Origin: a virus
Direction: 5' to 3' (one strand)
IMG/VR virus record: IMGVR_UViG_3300043436_000835
Coordinates: 1-48,772 of that record
DNA length: 48,772 bases
This document shows positions 1 through 7,196 of the stretch, piece after piece; position 1 is the first letter of the stretch, and every line of letters begins with the position of its first letter. A model generated the notes under the pieces. It saw only the letters and a list, made by a program, of their open reading frames with translations. It ran no database searches and had not been told where the DNA came from. A program made the position numbers and the translations under genes.

Positions 1-39
1 GTGGCGCGCACGGAGTTGTTCGTAGGTCTCGTCCACCAC
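1..39 (-). CDS. Start of a leftward gene, cut by the window edge (partial)
   Basis: A GTG codon at 39 opens a frame (VVDETYEQLRARH) that runs off the left edge. An AAGGA sequence lies five bases upstream, and the frame follows the stop of the preceding gene directly. Only 13 codons are visible, so no function can be given. A second in-frame GTG at 36 is also possible. Confidence 0.3.
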   Translation of the reverse strand, partial: MVDETYEQLRARH

Positions 40-40
40 A

Positions 41-202
41 CTAATCCTTCTTCTGCATCAGGATTTCTTTAACCTCGGATCCTGTCATCCCGAGCATACC
101 GGCGAGCGTAAGGATAGTTACGTTCGTCCTGTCGTAGTAATCACGTATCTCGTCGTGGGTCCAGTCTTCACACCCACGTTCGGTCACATGCTGGTCACTC
201 AT
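41..202 (-). CDS. Small hypothetical protein (53 aa)
   Basis: The ATG at 202 overlaps the end of the upstream gene by 8 bases, the tight packing seen across this strand. The frame is open further upstream, but that part is antisense-like sequence inside the next gene. The protein is acidic at its N-terminus, and its second half (ILTLAGMLGMTGSEVKEIL) could form a small helix-turn-helix. I do not recognise a family. It is probably one of a set of small early proteins. Confidence 0.6.
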   Translation of the reverse strand: MSDQHVTERGCEDWTHDEIRDYYDRTNVTILTLAGMLGMTGSEVKEILMQKKD

Positions 203-386
203 CGTCAAACTCCTCTGTTCTGTCAATAAGGTAGGTCGCACGGACCTCCCCGTCTGCTTTGATCTGGAAGAGGTCGTGGCCACCATCGCCGTCACGCAGG
301 TAGCGGTCCAACCAGTCAATAGCCCCGGACCACGAGTCACACTCGTGCAGGACCACGGTCCCACTGGCTACAATCGTGTGCGTCAT
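195..386 (-). CDS. Small hypothetical protein (63 aa)
   Basis: The start at 386 overlaps the stop of the upstream gene in an ATGA junction, which supports translational coupling. The protein is acidic with a single compact fold expected (WSGAIDWLDRYLRDGDGG near the middle). No family is recognised. It lies in a run of small leftward genes before 3738 that look like early, host-directed or accessory functions. Confidence 0.65.
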   Translation of the reverse strand: MTHTIVASGTVVLHECDSWSGAIDWLDRYLRDGDGGHDLFQIKADGEVRATYLIDRTEEFDDE

Positions 387-820
387 ATCAGCACCACCTG
401 CCCCGTGCCCACACTCACGTGGGCACCGTGGGTCATGCCGAGGTCGTCATCGAGCAAGTAAACCTCCAACTCCATGGATGCAGGTTCGTAGATGGCTATC
501 CAGTCGTCGCCTTGGGCGATAGAACAGTCGTCAGAACCAACATCGAACCCACGGTCCCAAAGCTCTTTGGAGGTTTCGGGGGTGAATTTACCTTCTTCAA
601 AGGCATCAAGGGCCTTGGAACACACGCGCAGCATCGCACTCGGCGCAGCACCCACGCTCGGCACAGCACCGCACCACTCAGCAATCCGCTTGGCTGCACT
701 CATCGGTACATCCACAGCATTCACGTTGCCTTCGCGGTCGCTAATGCCAAAGACCAGCCTATCATTCCGCAGACCAATGGTCAGGCGCTTGCCCGTGCCC
801 GAAAGGATAAGATCATTCAT
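383..820 (-). CDS. Hypothetical protein (145 aa)
   Basis: I chose the ATG at 820 because a GGAG lies nine bases upstream; the ATG at 826 would be only three bases from it. The gene overlaps its upstream neighbour by 8 bases. The N-terminal half reads like a beta-rich domain (LTIGLRNDRLVFGISD). The C-terminal half is acidic and holds alternating hydrophobic strands. I know no family for it. Confidence 0.65.
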   Translation of the reverse strand: MNDLILSGTGKRLTIGLRNDRLVFGISDREGNVNAVDVPMSAAKRIAEWCGAVPSVGAAPSAMLRVCSKALDAFEEGKFTPETSKELWDRGFDVGSDDCSIAQGDDWIAIYEPASMELEVYLLDDDLGMTHGAHVSVGTGQVVLI

Positions 821-1031
821 AGCCATAATCTCCATCGTATTCTGCAGAAACGCGGGCATAGATCTCAGCCTCGCGCCGTGCGGTGTCTTCGGAGGACTCG
901 AGCTGCACACACCGCGACTCGGGGTAGTTTTCCTCGAGCATCTCGTATGCCTCTTCGCGGGTGGTGGCGCGCACATCAGCGCCAAACTCGCAACCCGTCT
1001 CATCCACCATGACTGCGTGAAAGTTGATCAT
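813..1031 (-). CDS. Small acidic hypothetical protein (72 aa)
   Basis: The ATG at 1031 has GGAGG seven bases upstream, while the ATG at 1037 would sit one base from it, so 1031 is preferred. The protein has the look of small phage proteins of the form strand, helix (TTREEAYEMLEENYPES), strand, with an acidic tyrosine-rich tail. No enzyme motif is seen. It overlaps both neighbours by a few bases and is probably in the same transcript, from the promoter at 1270-1284. Confidence 0.65.
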   Translation of the reverse strand: MINFHAVMVDETGCEFGADVRATTREEAYEMLEENYPESRCVQLESSEDTARREAEIYARVSAEYDGDYGYE

Positions 1032-1216
1032 TCCCATACCTCCATCACACCGAAGCCGACTTTGTTGCCGTTGCTGTCCATCATGGTAAACGGACCCTCC
1101 ATGTCGGACTCAACAGCCAAGGCCAGTTCGCGGAGCATCCGGGCAACCTCGGCCTTGTGCTTGCCGTCCTGGACGGAGTCATTATCACTCGAGATAGCGA
1201 GATTAAGCTGTATCAT
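1028..1216 (-). CDS. Small hypothetical protein (62 aa)
   Basis: The ATG at 1216 follows a CAGCAACAGGAGA leader that recurs before several genes in this phage, so the start is well supported although the frame is open further. This is the first gene after the promoter-like element at 1270-1284. The product is a short alpha/beta protein with a central helix (HKAEVARMLRELALAVES). No family is recognised. Confidence 0.65.
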   Translation of the reverse strand: MIQLNLAISSDNDSVQDGKHKAEVARMLRELALAVESDMEGPFTMMDSNGNKVGFGVMEVWE

Positions 1217-1269
1217 TTTGGTCTCCTGTTGCTGAGCGCGGCGAGCCAGATTAACCCGCCGCTGCATAA

Positions 1270-1284
1270 TACATAACAGTGGAA
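1270..1284 (-). promoter_or_regulatory. Promoter-like element, site 1 (weak match)
   Basis: On the minus strand this reads TTCCACTGTTATGTA, a weaker member of the repeated element described at 14615 and 19926. It is followed by TTATGCAGCGG, a run also present downstream of the element at 2149, and by a CAGCAACAGGAGA leader. The distance to the ATG at 1216 is 53 bases, the same as at 2149-2163. The assignment is by comparison only. Confidence 0.5.
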
Positions 1285-1302
1285 CACTGCAGATGACAAT
1301 AG

Positions 1303-1536
1303 TCAACCAGCGTTTTTGGCCTCATCTACAACAGCGCAGATGTCAACATAGGCTTCCTCAAAGCCTTTGATTCCGCGTTTGTATTCCTTACCCGTATAAG
1401 TGCTCGCCAGAGTGAGCATCGCTTTGCGGGTCCAGCCACGTCCGGGCTGGATGCCAAGCATACTGAGCTTCATGCCGTTCTTCAGCGCAACGAGTTGGAA
1501 TCGCCTTACGCCTTCTTTGCCTTCAAAAGTTACCAT
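1303..1536 (-). CDS. Hypothetical protein (77 aa)
   Basis: Two adjacent ATGs (1539 and 1536) follow the stop of the upstream gene, and 1536 gives better spacing to a GAGA. The protein starts with a probable beta strand (MVTFEGKEGVRRFQLVALK), then a basic stretch (QPGRGWTRKAMLTLA), then a helix. It could bind nucleic acid, but I recognise no domain. It is the last gene before the promoter gap at 1217-1302. Confidence 0.6.
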   Translation of the reverse strand: MVTFEGKEGVRRFQLVALKNGMKLSMLGIQPGRGWTRKAMLTLASTYTGKEYKRGIKGFEEAYVDICAVVDEAKNAG

Positions 1537-1538
1537 CA

Positions 1539-1739
1539 TTATCTCGTTTTCTGGTTAAGGTGGAGGAGGTCATCGCGCTTGGTCACGCGGGTGTAGTGAC
1601 CTTTGGGCAACCCAACGATAGTCCAGCCACGGCGCTCACGCGCCGCAGCCTGTTCACCGCACTCGCGGCAGATCCTGTAACCCAACTCCCACCGCTTAGA
1701 GTGAACCCACTCACCGCAGTCATCGCAGGAATAGGTCAT
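1539..1739 (-). CDS. Zinc-ribbon protein (66 aa)
   Basis: The protein has two knuckles, CDDCGEW near residues 5-11 and CRECGEQ near residues 24-30. This four-cysteine arrangement is typical of a small zinc ribbon. A basic C-terminal half (TRVTKRDDLLHLNQKTR) follows. Such phage proteins often bind nucleic acid or a host protein, but the target cannot be read from sequence. The start overlaps the stop of the upstream gene (ATGA at 1736-1739). Confidence 0.7.
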   Translation of the reverse strand: MTYSCDDCGEWVHSKRWELGYRICRECGEQAAARERRGWTIVGLPKGHYTRVTKRDDLLHLNQKTR

Positions 1740-2095
1740 CCGTACACCTGCATCACGCGCTCAATGTCCATAATCGTAACCTGTTCGCGCACCCACTCTT
1801 CATTGAGTTCGCAGGCCACGCTCTCACCCCACTTGTCTGTGCCAAGGATCAACCCCCTCCCCGCAATAGGTTGTTCATAGCCATCCCAGACCATGAAGTG
1901 CTGTGGGGCGTAGAGCAACCCTTCGTCATCGACGAACATGGTGTGCGTCTCGTCAATCATGACGCAATCGAACGTAGTGACTTGGCGCTCGCTCCAAGAA
2001 ATAAGGCCGTAGATGCTGCGATAATCGCCGTCGTATTCTACGACTTCAACGTGTTTGTGGCCCTTTGCGTCGGGCTTGATAAGGATGGCTCGCAT
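1736..2095 (-). CDS. DUF3846-like protein (119 aa)
   Basis: The N-terminus (MRAILIKPDAKGHKHVEVVE) followed by YDGDYRSIYGLI matches the pattern of DUF3846 proteins, which begin with a strand, a loop and a short helix and later carry VDDEG followed by N or L residues (here FVDDEGLLYAP). The family has no proven function but is common in early regions of phages and in plasmids. The ATG at 2095 follows a CAGCAACGGAGA leader and the element at 2149-2163, so the longer open frame upstream is not used. Confidence 0.65.
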   Translation of the reverse strand: MRAILIKPDAKGHKHVEVVEYDGDYRSIYGLISWSERQVTTFDCVMIDETHTMFVDDEGLLYAPQHFMVWDGYEQPIAGRGLILGTDKWGESVACELNEEWVREQVTIMDIERVMQVYG

Positions 2096-2148
2096 TGTGT
2101 TCTCCGTTGCTGTGCGAGTCAGGCCGGGATGGCCCGCTGCATAATACA

Positions 2149-2163
2149 ATACTAGCGCCGGAA
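2149..2163 (-). promoter_or_regulatory. Promoter-like element, site 2
   Basis: The minus strand reads TTCCGGCGCTAGTAT, close to the repeated element TTCCNGCGSTATNNT. TGTATTATGCAGCGG follows directly, and TTATGCAGCGG recurs at site 1 (1270-1284). A CAGCAACGGAGA leader then precedes the ATG at 2095, 53 bases downstream. It lies in the non-coding gap 2096-2239. Confidence 0.6.
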
Positions 2164-2239
2164 AACTTATCCTTGCAACGTCATAGTGCGTGTGCTATAT
2201 CAGCCACGACCTCCCTGTTGGACTTACGGCGGCGAACCC

Positions 2240-2458
2240 CTACTCGTCGCCGTTTATTTTTTCATACAGAGTTACTTCGCGGTAGCCCATGTGAGCTAGG
2301 ATCTTGAATCCTGGACCCTTTTCCCCACTGAGGAAATTACCAAGAAATGATGGGTAGATCTCAATGCTTCTGGCAAATTCTGCGTTTGTCTTGAATTTCT
2401 TTGCCTCAGCTCGCACCATCTTACGAAGCTCAGCTCCGTCAATTAGTTCTTTGGTCAT
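2240..2458 (-). CDS. Small HTH (XRE-like) DNA-binding protein (72 aa)
   Basis: The order LRKMVRAEAKKF, NAEFARSIEIYPSFLGNFLSGEKGP, then KILAHMGYREVTLYEKI is that of single-domain Cro/XRE-like regulators, with the recognition helix around SPSF-type residues YPSFLGNFLSG and a C-terminal strand. It may act as an early transcription switch. The ATG at 2458 overlaps the stop of the nuclease gene upstream (ATGA), and a GGAGG lies about ten bases before it. The promoter it may control is unknown; the nearest candidate is the element at 2149-2163. Confidence 0.7.
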   Translation of the reverse strand: MTKELIDGAELRKMVRAEAKKFKTNAEFARSIEIYPSFLGNFLSGEKGPGFKILAHMGYREVTLYEKINGDE

Positions 2459-2907
2459 CGTGTTAATACCTCCGCTATCCTCACCCAATTCCAGTTAGAC
2501 GGACCTCCTTCGCTGCGATACAGAAGACCGTCTTGGACTCTAAGACCCTCTAATTTCAGGCGACGAGCAAGAGCTCCAGGATAAATCCAGACCTCATCAA
2601 CCGGATCACCTCTACGCGGGCCACCCTGATTTTGCCTGCGAATCGCTACGAAGCACCTGCCACCCCGCGCCGAGCGTTCTAGCAACCAGCTAATCTGCTC
2701 TGGCCGTAGGTCCACGGTCCACCCGTCAGTTTTCTTGTATTCGACCCAACCTTCGGTGCCACGCAAAACACCATCGCGCTTTTCAGCGGCGCAGAAGTTA
2801 CTATCGGGCACGCCGCGCCCAGTGCCACCAGTCTCAATGCTCTGCCAGTGCCAACCTACACGCAGATGGTCGCGGAACAAGCTCCGCAGTCCGCCATCAA
2901 CTGCCAT
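2455..2907 (-). CDS. VRR-NUC-like PD-(D/E)XK nuclease (150 aa)
   Basis: GVPDSNFC near residue 34 followed by EGWVEYKKT near residue 54 gives the D...ExK core of the PD-(D/E)XK fold. The later LRPEQISWLLERSARGGRCFVAIRR matches the helix and strand of VRR-NUC-type phage nucleases. Related proteins cut branched or flap DNA during replication or recombination. The start at 2907 overlaps the small gene 2897-3073 by 11 bases and has a GAGG nine bases upstream. The C-terminal part (GLRVQDGLLYRSE, RIAEVL) is an extra piece of unknown role. Confidence 0.75.
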   Translation of the reverse strand: MAVDGGLRSLFRDHLRVGWHWQSIETGGTGRGVPDSNFCAAEKRDGVLRGTEGWVEYKKTDGWTVDLRPEQISWLLERSARGGRCFVAIRRQNQGGPRRGDPVDEVWIYPGALARRLKLEGLRVQDGLLYRSEGGPSNWNWVRIAEVLTR

Positions 2908-3073
2908 GCAGATGTGCCTCGATTGCATCAGCAGCTTTGCGGAGCCGCCGTGCCCACGTTTGCAGAACAACATCTGAGGGCATCCGCCTGCGCACTATGG
3001 CTGAGGCAATGCCACCCGAGATTCCCGATAGTATGTTGTCAAGCTGTGCCAAGAATGTTTCTGACGGACTCAT
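2897..3073 (-). CDS. Short helical protein (58 aa) between exonuclease and nuclease genes
   Basis: An ATG at 3073 overlaps the stop of the exonuclease gene (ATGA), and the frame runs to a TGA at 2897-2899, filling the gap exactly. The product is helical and basic (IVRRRMPSDVVLQTWARRLRKA in the middle, quoted in part). The perfect fit between both neighbours is the main evidence that it is real. No function is recognised. It may be an accessory subunit of one of the two flanking nucleases. Confidence 0.6.
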   Translation of the reverse strand: MSPSETFLAQLDNILSGISGGIASAIVRRRMPSDVVLQTWARRLRKAADAIEAHLHGS

Positions 3074-3738
3074 CTCAGGTGAAACTCCGCTGTGTGCAAA
3101 ACGTCACGGTCAAAGTCTTGACGCAAGACCCACCGCAGATAATCCTTTGGAACTTCGGACCACAGCTGATTTGCGTGCTTACCAAAGCGGACCTTCTTTT
3201 GCAGGACAGGGGCCTTTGTGAGCTCTACCAGCTCCGCTACCGACTTGCCCGAGTCTGCCACAATACGGGCGTAGAGTTTGGCAGTCACCCACGCATCATA
3301 GAGGGCACGGTGCGCCATTCCCCCCGCCTCGGGCGGGAGGTCGGATACGTCGAGGCCTAGTTCGTAGCGGAGTGATTGGTTGGAGTGTGACTCAGCATCT
3401 GGGTAGATGTGTAGGGCACAGCGCCACGTGCAGATCCAGTCTTTAGCGCGCAACCACTCGGGCATGAAGCTCATGTCGAAACCTGCGTTGTGAGCCACAA
3501 GGACCACGTCATCTTCAGGGGAAACAAAATTGCTGATAACATCATCCAAGGGCGGGGCATCTTCCACCATGTCGGGGGTGATGTGGTGGGTGGCCATTGC
3601 TCCAAAGCTGATTGGAGTAGTCGGCTTAACAAGGCTGTGATACCAGTGCTCATCAATAACTGCTGCGAACTCAACAAGGCTGTTCGTGGCTGCTTCAAAT
3701 CCGGTTGTCTCAGTGTCGATAACGATGACTTGTCGCAT
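3070..3738 (-). CDS. DnaQ/ExoI-like 3'-5' exonuclease (222 aa)
   Basis: The DEDD exonuclease motifs are clear: IDTETTGFE near residue 7 (Exo I), VLVAHNAGFDMSF near residue 80 (Exo II) and MAHRALYDAWVTAKL near residue 141 (Exo III, DEDDh type with the histidine). The C-terminus has FGKHANQLWSEVPKDYLRWV, like the small domain of PF12843 (quorum-regulated virulence factor family) that often follows phage exonucleases. It probably trims DNA during replication or repair. The family A polymerase nearby has its own exonuclease, so this one is likely a separate processing nuclease. A GAGGT lies just before the ATG. Confidence 0.88.
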   Translation of the reverse strand: MRQVIVIDTETTGFEAATNSLVEFAAVIDEHWYHSLVKPTTPISFGAMATHHITPDMVEDAPPLDDVISNFVSPEDDVVLVAHNAGFDMSFMPEWLRAKDWICTWRCALHIYPDAESHSNQSLRYELGLDVSDLPPEAGGMAHRALYDAWVTAKLYARIVADSGKSVAELVELTKAPVLQKKVRFGKHANQLWSEVPKDYLRWVLRQDFDRDVLHTAEFHLR

Positions 3739-3770
3739 GGCGACCTCATTTGTTAGTGTGTCGGGTGCGG

Positions 3771-3783
3771 CCAGTATAACCGG
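3771..3783. promoter_or_regulatory. Divergent -10 pair between exonuclease and rightward gene
   Basis: The 57-base gap between the divergent genes starting at 3738 (leftward) and 3796 (rightward) contains CCAGTATAACCGG. It gives TATAAC on the plus strand and TTATACT within CCGGTTATACTGG on the minus strand, so both strands carry a -10-like hexamer at almost the same place. The plus-strand copy is only about 15 bases from the ATG. No clear -35 is seen. The call rests on position and resemblance. Confidence 0.4.
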
Positions 3784-3795
3784 AGAGAATCGCAG

Positions 3796-4332
3796 ATGAA
3801 AGCCCGAGACGTAAATCGTGCAGCCGAAAATGATTTTTCACCGTTTGAGGACTGGCAGATTCTTGAGCTCTACAACAGTATGTCACCACGCAAGCTGACT
3901 GGATTCATGGACCGCCGAGCCATGGAGCGCCGCACCCAAGACTTGCTCGACGTCCGTGGCCTTATGCTTTACCACCAGAACAACGGTGGAGCACAGTATC
4001 AAGTCGCTGGTATTTGGATCTACCGGGCCGAGGCCCACCCGACCAACGTCTACGCTCTGGGCTATGTTCACAGGGACAGCAATCGCATCATCCGCCTGCT
4101 GATTGACCACAACCCGAAGTCTGGTGCCTCTCGTGACAGGTTCGCTTTCTACCGTGATGGTATGACTGTTTACGAATACCGCGTCGCATGTAGAGATCTC
4201 CAAGGCGGTGACGCATGGGGTAAGTCCGAATCAGACATCGACCATGACGTTAAGAAGGGCTTTATCCGCATTGAAATCAATGCTGACCAAGAACTAGCCG
4301 ATCACGCTAGAGAAACTATACTTCAGCGGTGA
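3796..4332 (+). CDS. Protein with an NPK-DRF-DGMT domain, unknown function (178 aa)
   Basis: This is one of only three rightward genes in the window. The C-terminal half holds a motif series also found at the end of the leftward protein at 14652-15347: NPKSGASRDRFAFYRDGMTV followed by DIDHDVKKGFIRIE here, and NPKRAGSASYDRFAMYDDGMT followed by DIAWDIRKGFIEVVE there (each shown in part). Comparable NPKRxGSxSxxRF segments occur in other phage proteins, with no known role. The N-terminal half is helical, then beta. A CGGAGAG lies nine bases before the ATG. The last 17 bases overlap the end of the DNA polymerase gene on the other strand. Confidence 0.75.
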   Translation: MKARDVNRAAENDFSPFEDWQILELYNSMSPRKLTGFMDRRAMERRTQDLLDVRGLMLYHQNNGGAQYQVAGIWIYRAEAHPTNVYALGYVHRDSNRIIRLLIDHNPKSGASRDRFAFYRDGMTVYEYRVACRDLQGGDAWGKSESDIDHDVKKGFIRIEINADQELADHARETILQR

Positions 4333-6313
4333 TCTTAGCCACAGCCTCATTCCAGGTTGCTCCATACTCACCTTTGGCCTTTGCCGAGCCCCAGTTGGGA
4401 CCGAACTCAGCGTCTACGATAACAGGAACTTCCAGCTTCACGGTGTCACGCATAAGCTCCTCGGCGCGCTTGGCATCTTTCTCACTGGAGAAACTAAAGT
4501 CAAGCTCGTCGTGCATCTGCAACAGGGGCAGCAGACCCTCGCGCCAGCAAGCACGCATGGATAGCTTGGTCATACGTGCCGCAGAGCCTTGGATCAACCA
4601 GTTCATAGCTTTGTGGGTGAAAGCCCTACGCAGCGCCCCGGACCAAGGGTGGTCAGGGTCGTGGATGCGAGACATAGCCTCATCCCTAGAACAAGGGGCG
4701 AGGGGCTTGCCACTGGCCTGAGCCAGCTTATAGTCTACCCAGCGCGGCTCCCAGCGCTCAAAACGGGCACGGGCACCGTCGAGCAGACGGATGTATCCGC
4801 GGTTAGATCCAACAGTCTGCACATATTCCGACAAACGCTTGACGAACGGCGCTTCATCGTCATACTGCTTCATTGTGGCAGCAGCTTCCTCTAGGGACAT
4901 ACCTGTCATCAGCGCAAACTTGGGCACCCCAGCCCCGAAAGCCTTAGCGAAGTTGACGTCTTTGGCGCGGCGGCGCGGCAGACCAGTCAGTTCTGCCACC
5001 ATAGAGTGGAAGTCGGTGCGGGCATTCTCGCGGTACATCGCCACAGGTTTTTCAGCACCAGCCACACGGCACAGCGATGCGAAGTGTACGATCAGTCTGT
5101 ACTCTTGCTGCGAATAGTCAAGCGCACCCCACACCTCCCCGCTCTCTGGCTCGAAGCACCCACGGATCTCGTCAGCAATTTCGGGGTCGCGGGAGGGCAT
5201 CTGTTGGAGTGGTGGATCGCTGTAGGCAAAGCGTGACGTTTTGGTGCCGCCACGATCGTTCTTAAACTGGTGGATTTCTGCGTGCAGGCGACCACGGTGC
5301 GCGTAGTCTAACAGATAACCCTGCACAAACTTGTTCCCGGCGTCGTGCATCTTGTGGGCACGGGCCACCAACTGAGGCAACCAATGGTCCATCTTGCTCA
5401 TCCAGTCAGCTTCGAAGGAGTCATTACCCTTCTCTGTGCTGGGGATTTGGATACCTTCACTCCGGAATACGTTGCTGAGGAACTTTTTGGAGTTCACATC
5501 ATCAATGCTTACGTTACGGCCGATACTTAGTTTGCGCCCCAACTCGGCAAGGGCCTCGTCGCGTTTACCAAGGAGGCTGTCGCGCACCTGAGCAGCCTTC
5601 TTTGTGTTGAAGCGCACACCCCTCCGCCGCATAGCGATGACCATTGGAATAAGTTCGCGCTCAAGGTTGTAGGCATCAACCACATCTTGCCCAACGAGTT
5701 GCGGCATGAACTTCTCAAACAGACCCAAGGTGCTGACTGCGTCTTTATCGGCATAGGGGCCGACGTATTTGGCAGGTAGCTTCCAGAGCTCACCTTTGGG
5801 GTCGTAGCCGAAAGCCTTGGCGGCATCGCGCAAGAGTGTTTCGTCCTTGCCGGGGAGACCTTGCCACTTGCACAGACTGTCTAGGTTGTAGGCGAGGCGT
5901 TGCTCGTCGAGCATATAAGCCATTGCCATCGTATCGTGGAAGTCGGGCCGCACCCGCAGGTCAAGGTCAGCGGTAATCCAACCAACGTCATACGATGCGT
6001 TCTGAAAGACTATCTTGTCTTTCTCGCTGTCAAGATGGTCCTGGAGCCAGCGGCGCACGGCCTCACGGTCAAAGTTGCTGGTCTCAGGGTGGCGCAGTGG
6101 AACATAGATGCTCCCTCGCTTAGAAGCCACACTCACCCCAGCCACGTATCCCGCCTTGTAGACCCACCCGGCACCCCGACTGTTCGCAAGACCATCGTCA
6201 CGAGTCTCAGTATCAATTGCAATAACCCCCGCCCCTCGCAGGTCGGGGAGTTCGGTAGGCTCCCGCCACGTGGTAGGCGGGAGCATGAAGTCCATGGGAA
6301 GTTGTCCTGACAT
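4316..6313 (-). CDS. Family A DNA polymerase with 3'-5' exonuclease (665 aa)
   Basis: The N-terminal exonuclease keeps its catalytic set: D34 and E36 in AIDTET, N105 and D109 in QNASYDVGW, and Y187/D191 in YADKD. The polymerase domain shows motif A DYSQQEYR (399-406), motif B RRRAKDVNFAKAFG (447-460) and motif C MHDELDF near residue 600. There is no 5'-3' exonuclease domain, as in T7-like and many phage enzymes. The residue matching E. coli Phe762 is Phe455, and the one matching Tyr766 is Phe459. It is the replicative polymerase, the last gene of the operon that begins at 10454. The start overlaps the upstream stop (TGATG). Confidence 0.96.
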   Translation of the reverse strand: MSGQLPMDFMLPPTTWREPTELPDLRGAGVIAIDTETRDDGLANSRGAGWVYKAGYVAGVSVASKRGSIYVPLRHPETSNFDREAVRRWLQDHLDSEKDKIVFQNASYDVGWITADLDLRVRPDFHDTMAMAYMLDEQRLAYNLDSLCKWQGLPGKDETLLRDAAKAFGYDPKGELWKLPAKYVGPYADKDAVSTLGLFEKFMPQLVGQDVVDAYNLERELIPMVIAMRRRGVRFNTKKAAQVRDSLLGKRDEALAELGRKLSIGRNVSIDDVNSKKFLSNVFRSEGIQIPSTEKGNDSFEADWMSKMDHWLPQLVARAHKMHDAGNKFVQGYLLDYAHRGRLHAEIHQFKNDRGGTKTSRFAYSDPPLQQMPSRDPEIADEIRGCFEPESGEVWGALDYSQQEYRLIVHFASLCRVAGAEKPVAMYRENARTDFHSMVAELTGLPRRRAKDVNFAKAFGAGVPKFALMTGMSLEEAAATMKQYDDEAPFVKRLSEYVQTVGSNRGYIRLLDGARARFERWEPRWVDYKLAQASGKPLAPCSRDEAMSRIHDPDHPWSGALRRAFTHKAMNWLIQGSAARMTKLSMRACWREGLLPLLQMHDELDFSFSSEKDAKRAEELMRDTVKLEVPVIVDAEFGPNWGSAKAKGEYGATWNEAVAKITAEV

Positions 6314-6699
6314 CAGATATCCATCTGCGGGTCGTAGCCGTGGCCCGCTGGATACTCAGCTTTGGCCCGACGTTCACCGCGAACATACTGTTTCATGGCG
6401 CGAGTCTCGGTGTCTTCAATCGAAGGTTCCTTTGCCAGACGCTTGCGCACACGGTCTGCGCTCAGCTTGGAGTATCCAGCCATGTCGTCCCAGTGGTCAG
6501 CCACGTTTGGGTTCCCAGTGACCACGCGCCCCATCTTGTGTGCAATCATGTGCAGTGTTTCCTTCTGGTCAGCAGTCAGGCTGATCCAGTTGCGGTGTGA
6601 CATCAGTATAAACATGATGTCTTGGGTACACAGAGCATGTTCGGTATAGTCTCCGTGGGTCTTAGCACGTTCGGCCAAGATTTTGTCGATGTCACTCAT
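6313..6699 (-). CDS. DUF6378-like protein (128 aa)
   Basis: The N-terminal ILAERAKTHGDYTEHALC and the later LHMIAHKMGRVVTGNP with DHWDDMAGY agree with the DUF6378 family of phage proteins as I recall it (ERxxTHGD at the start, then a helix with HKxxR and DHWxDxxGY). The layout of acidic helices recalls MazG-type nucleotide hydrolases, so a role in nucleotide metabolism is a guess. It sits between the HD nucleotidase and the polymerase, with ATGA-type overlaps on both sides. Confidence 0.7.
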   Translation of the reverse strand: MSDIDKILAERAKTHGDYTEHALCTQDIMFILMSHRNWISLTADQKETLHMIAHKMGRVVTGNPNVADHWDDMAGYSKLSADRVRKRLAKEPSIEDTETRAMKQYVRGERRAKAEYPAGHGYDPQMDI

Positions 6700-7196
6700 C
6701 TGCTGAAGGTCTCCGTAAAGTGGCGGGAAAGGGTCATGTCTTCAAGAGGTGAATCGCACATGGATAGTGCGACCAGCTTTGTTCGGTCGATAATGGGGAT
6801 GGCGAGATTGTTGCCTTTCAGATACTCCTCCATACCGTACTCCCACATTTCAACAAGATCACAAATCTTGATGCAGCGGATCTCATTCTCAGTGAGTTTG
6901 CTCGTTGTATCATACGGAAGCAGAATCTCGCGGTGCGCAGCCTCAACGCGGTCGTAAGCTGCCTTGAGGTCGGGGTTTTCACGCTTGACGGGGAAAGGTG
7001 CATCGCCAGTTTTGATCTCACCAACGTCATGATACATGATTGCGAGTGTGACATCCGTGGACGGCGGACCAAACAGCTTGTGATAGATACGCAGAACGTG
7101 CCACGTATGTTCCGCGTTTGTTTGTTCACGGAGCACGGGCCAAGTATGATACCTCTTGACCAGCCCAGCAAAACGCAAACTCTTTGTAACGTCCAT
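6696..7196 (-). CDS. HD-domain nucleotidase, YfbR-like (166 aa)
   Basis: The metal-binding HD set is visible: AEHTWHVLRIYH near residue 29 and MYHDVGEIKTGDAPFPVKR near residue 55, which closely follows the HDASEVLTGDLPTPVKY-type segment of E. coli YfbR, a dNMP 5'-nucleotidase. A later D within ICDLVEMWEY completes the set. It likely strips phosphate from a deoxynucleotide. In modified-base phages, HD or other nucleotidases remove the normal nucleotide from the pool; here the gene follows the thymidylate-synthase homologue, sharing a TGATG junction. The real substrate cannot be read from sequence. Confidence 0.85.
   Translation of the reverse strand: MDVTKSLRFAGLVKRYHTWPVLREQTNAEHTWHVLRIYHKLFGPPSTDVTLAIMYHDVGEIKTGDAPFPVKRENPDLKAAYDRVEAAHREILLPYDTTSKLTENEIRCIKICDLVEMWEYGMEEYLKGNNLAIPIIDRTKLVALSMCDSPLEDMTLSRHFTETFSR

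Noticed and set aside
2230-2262. CGGCGA/TCGCCG hairpin followed by TTTATTTTTT as a rightward terminator
   Set aside because: It lies within the end of the leftward HTH gene, and no rightward transcript is expected there. The T-run is explained by codons AAA ATA AAC on the other strand.
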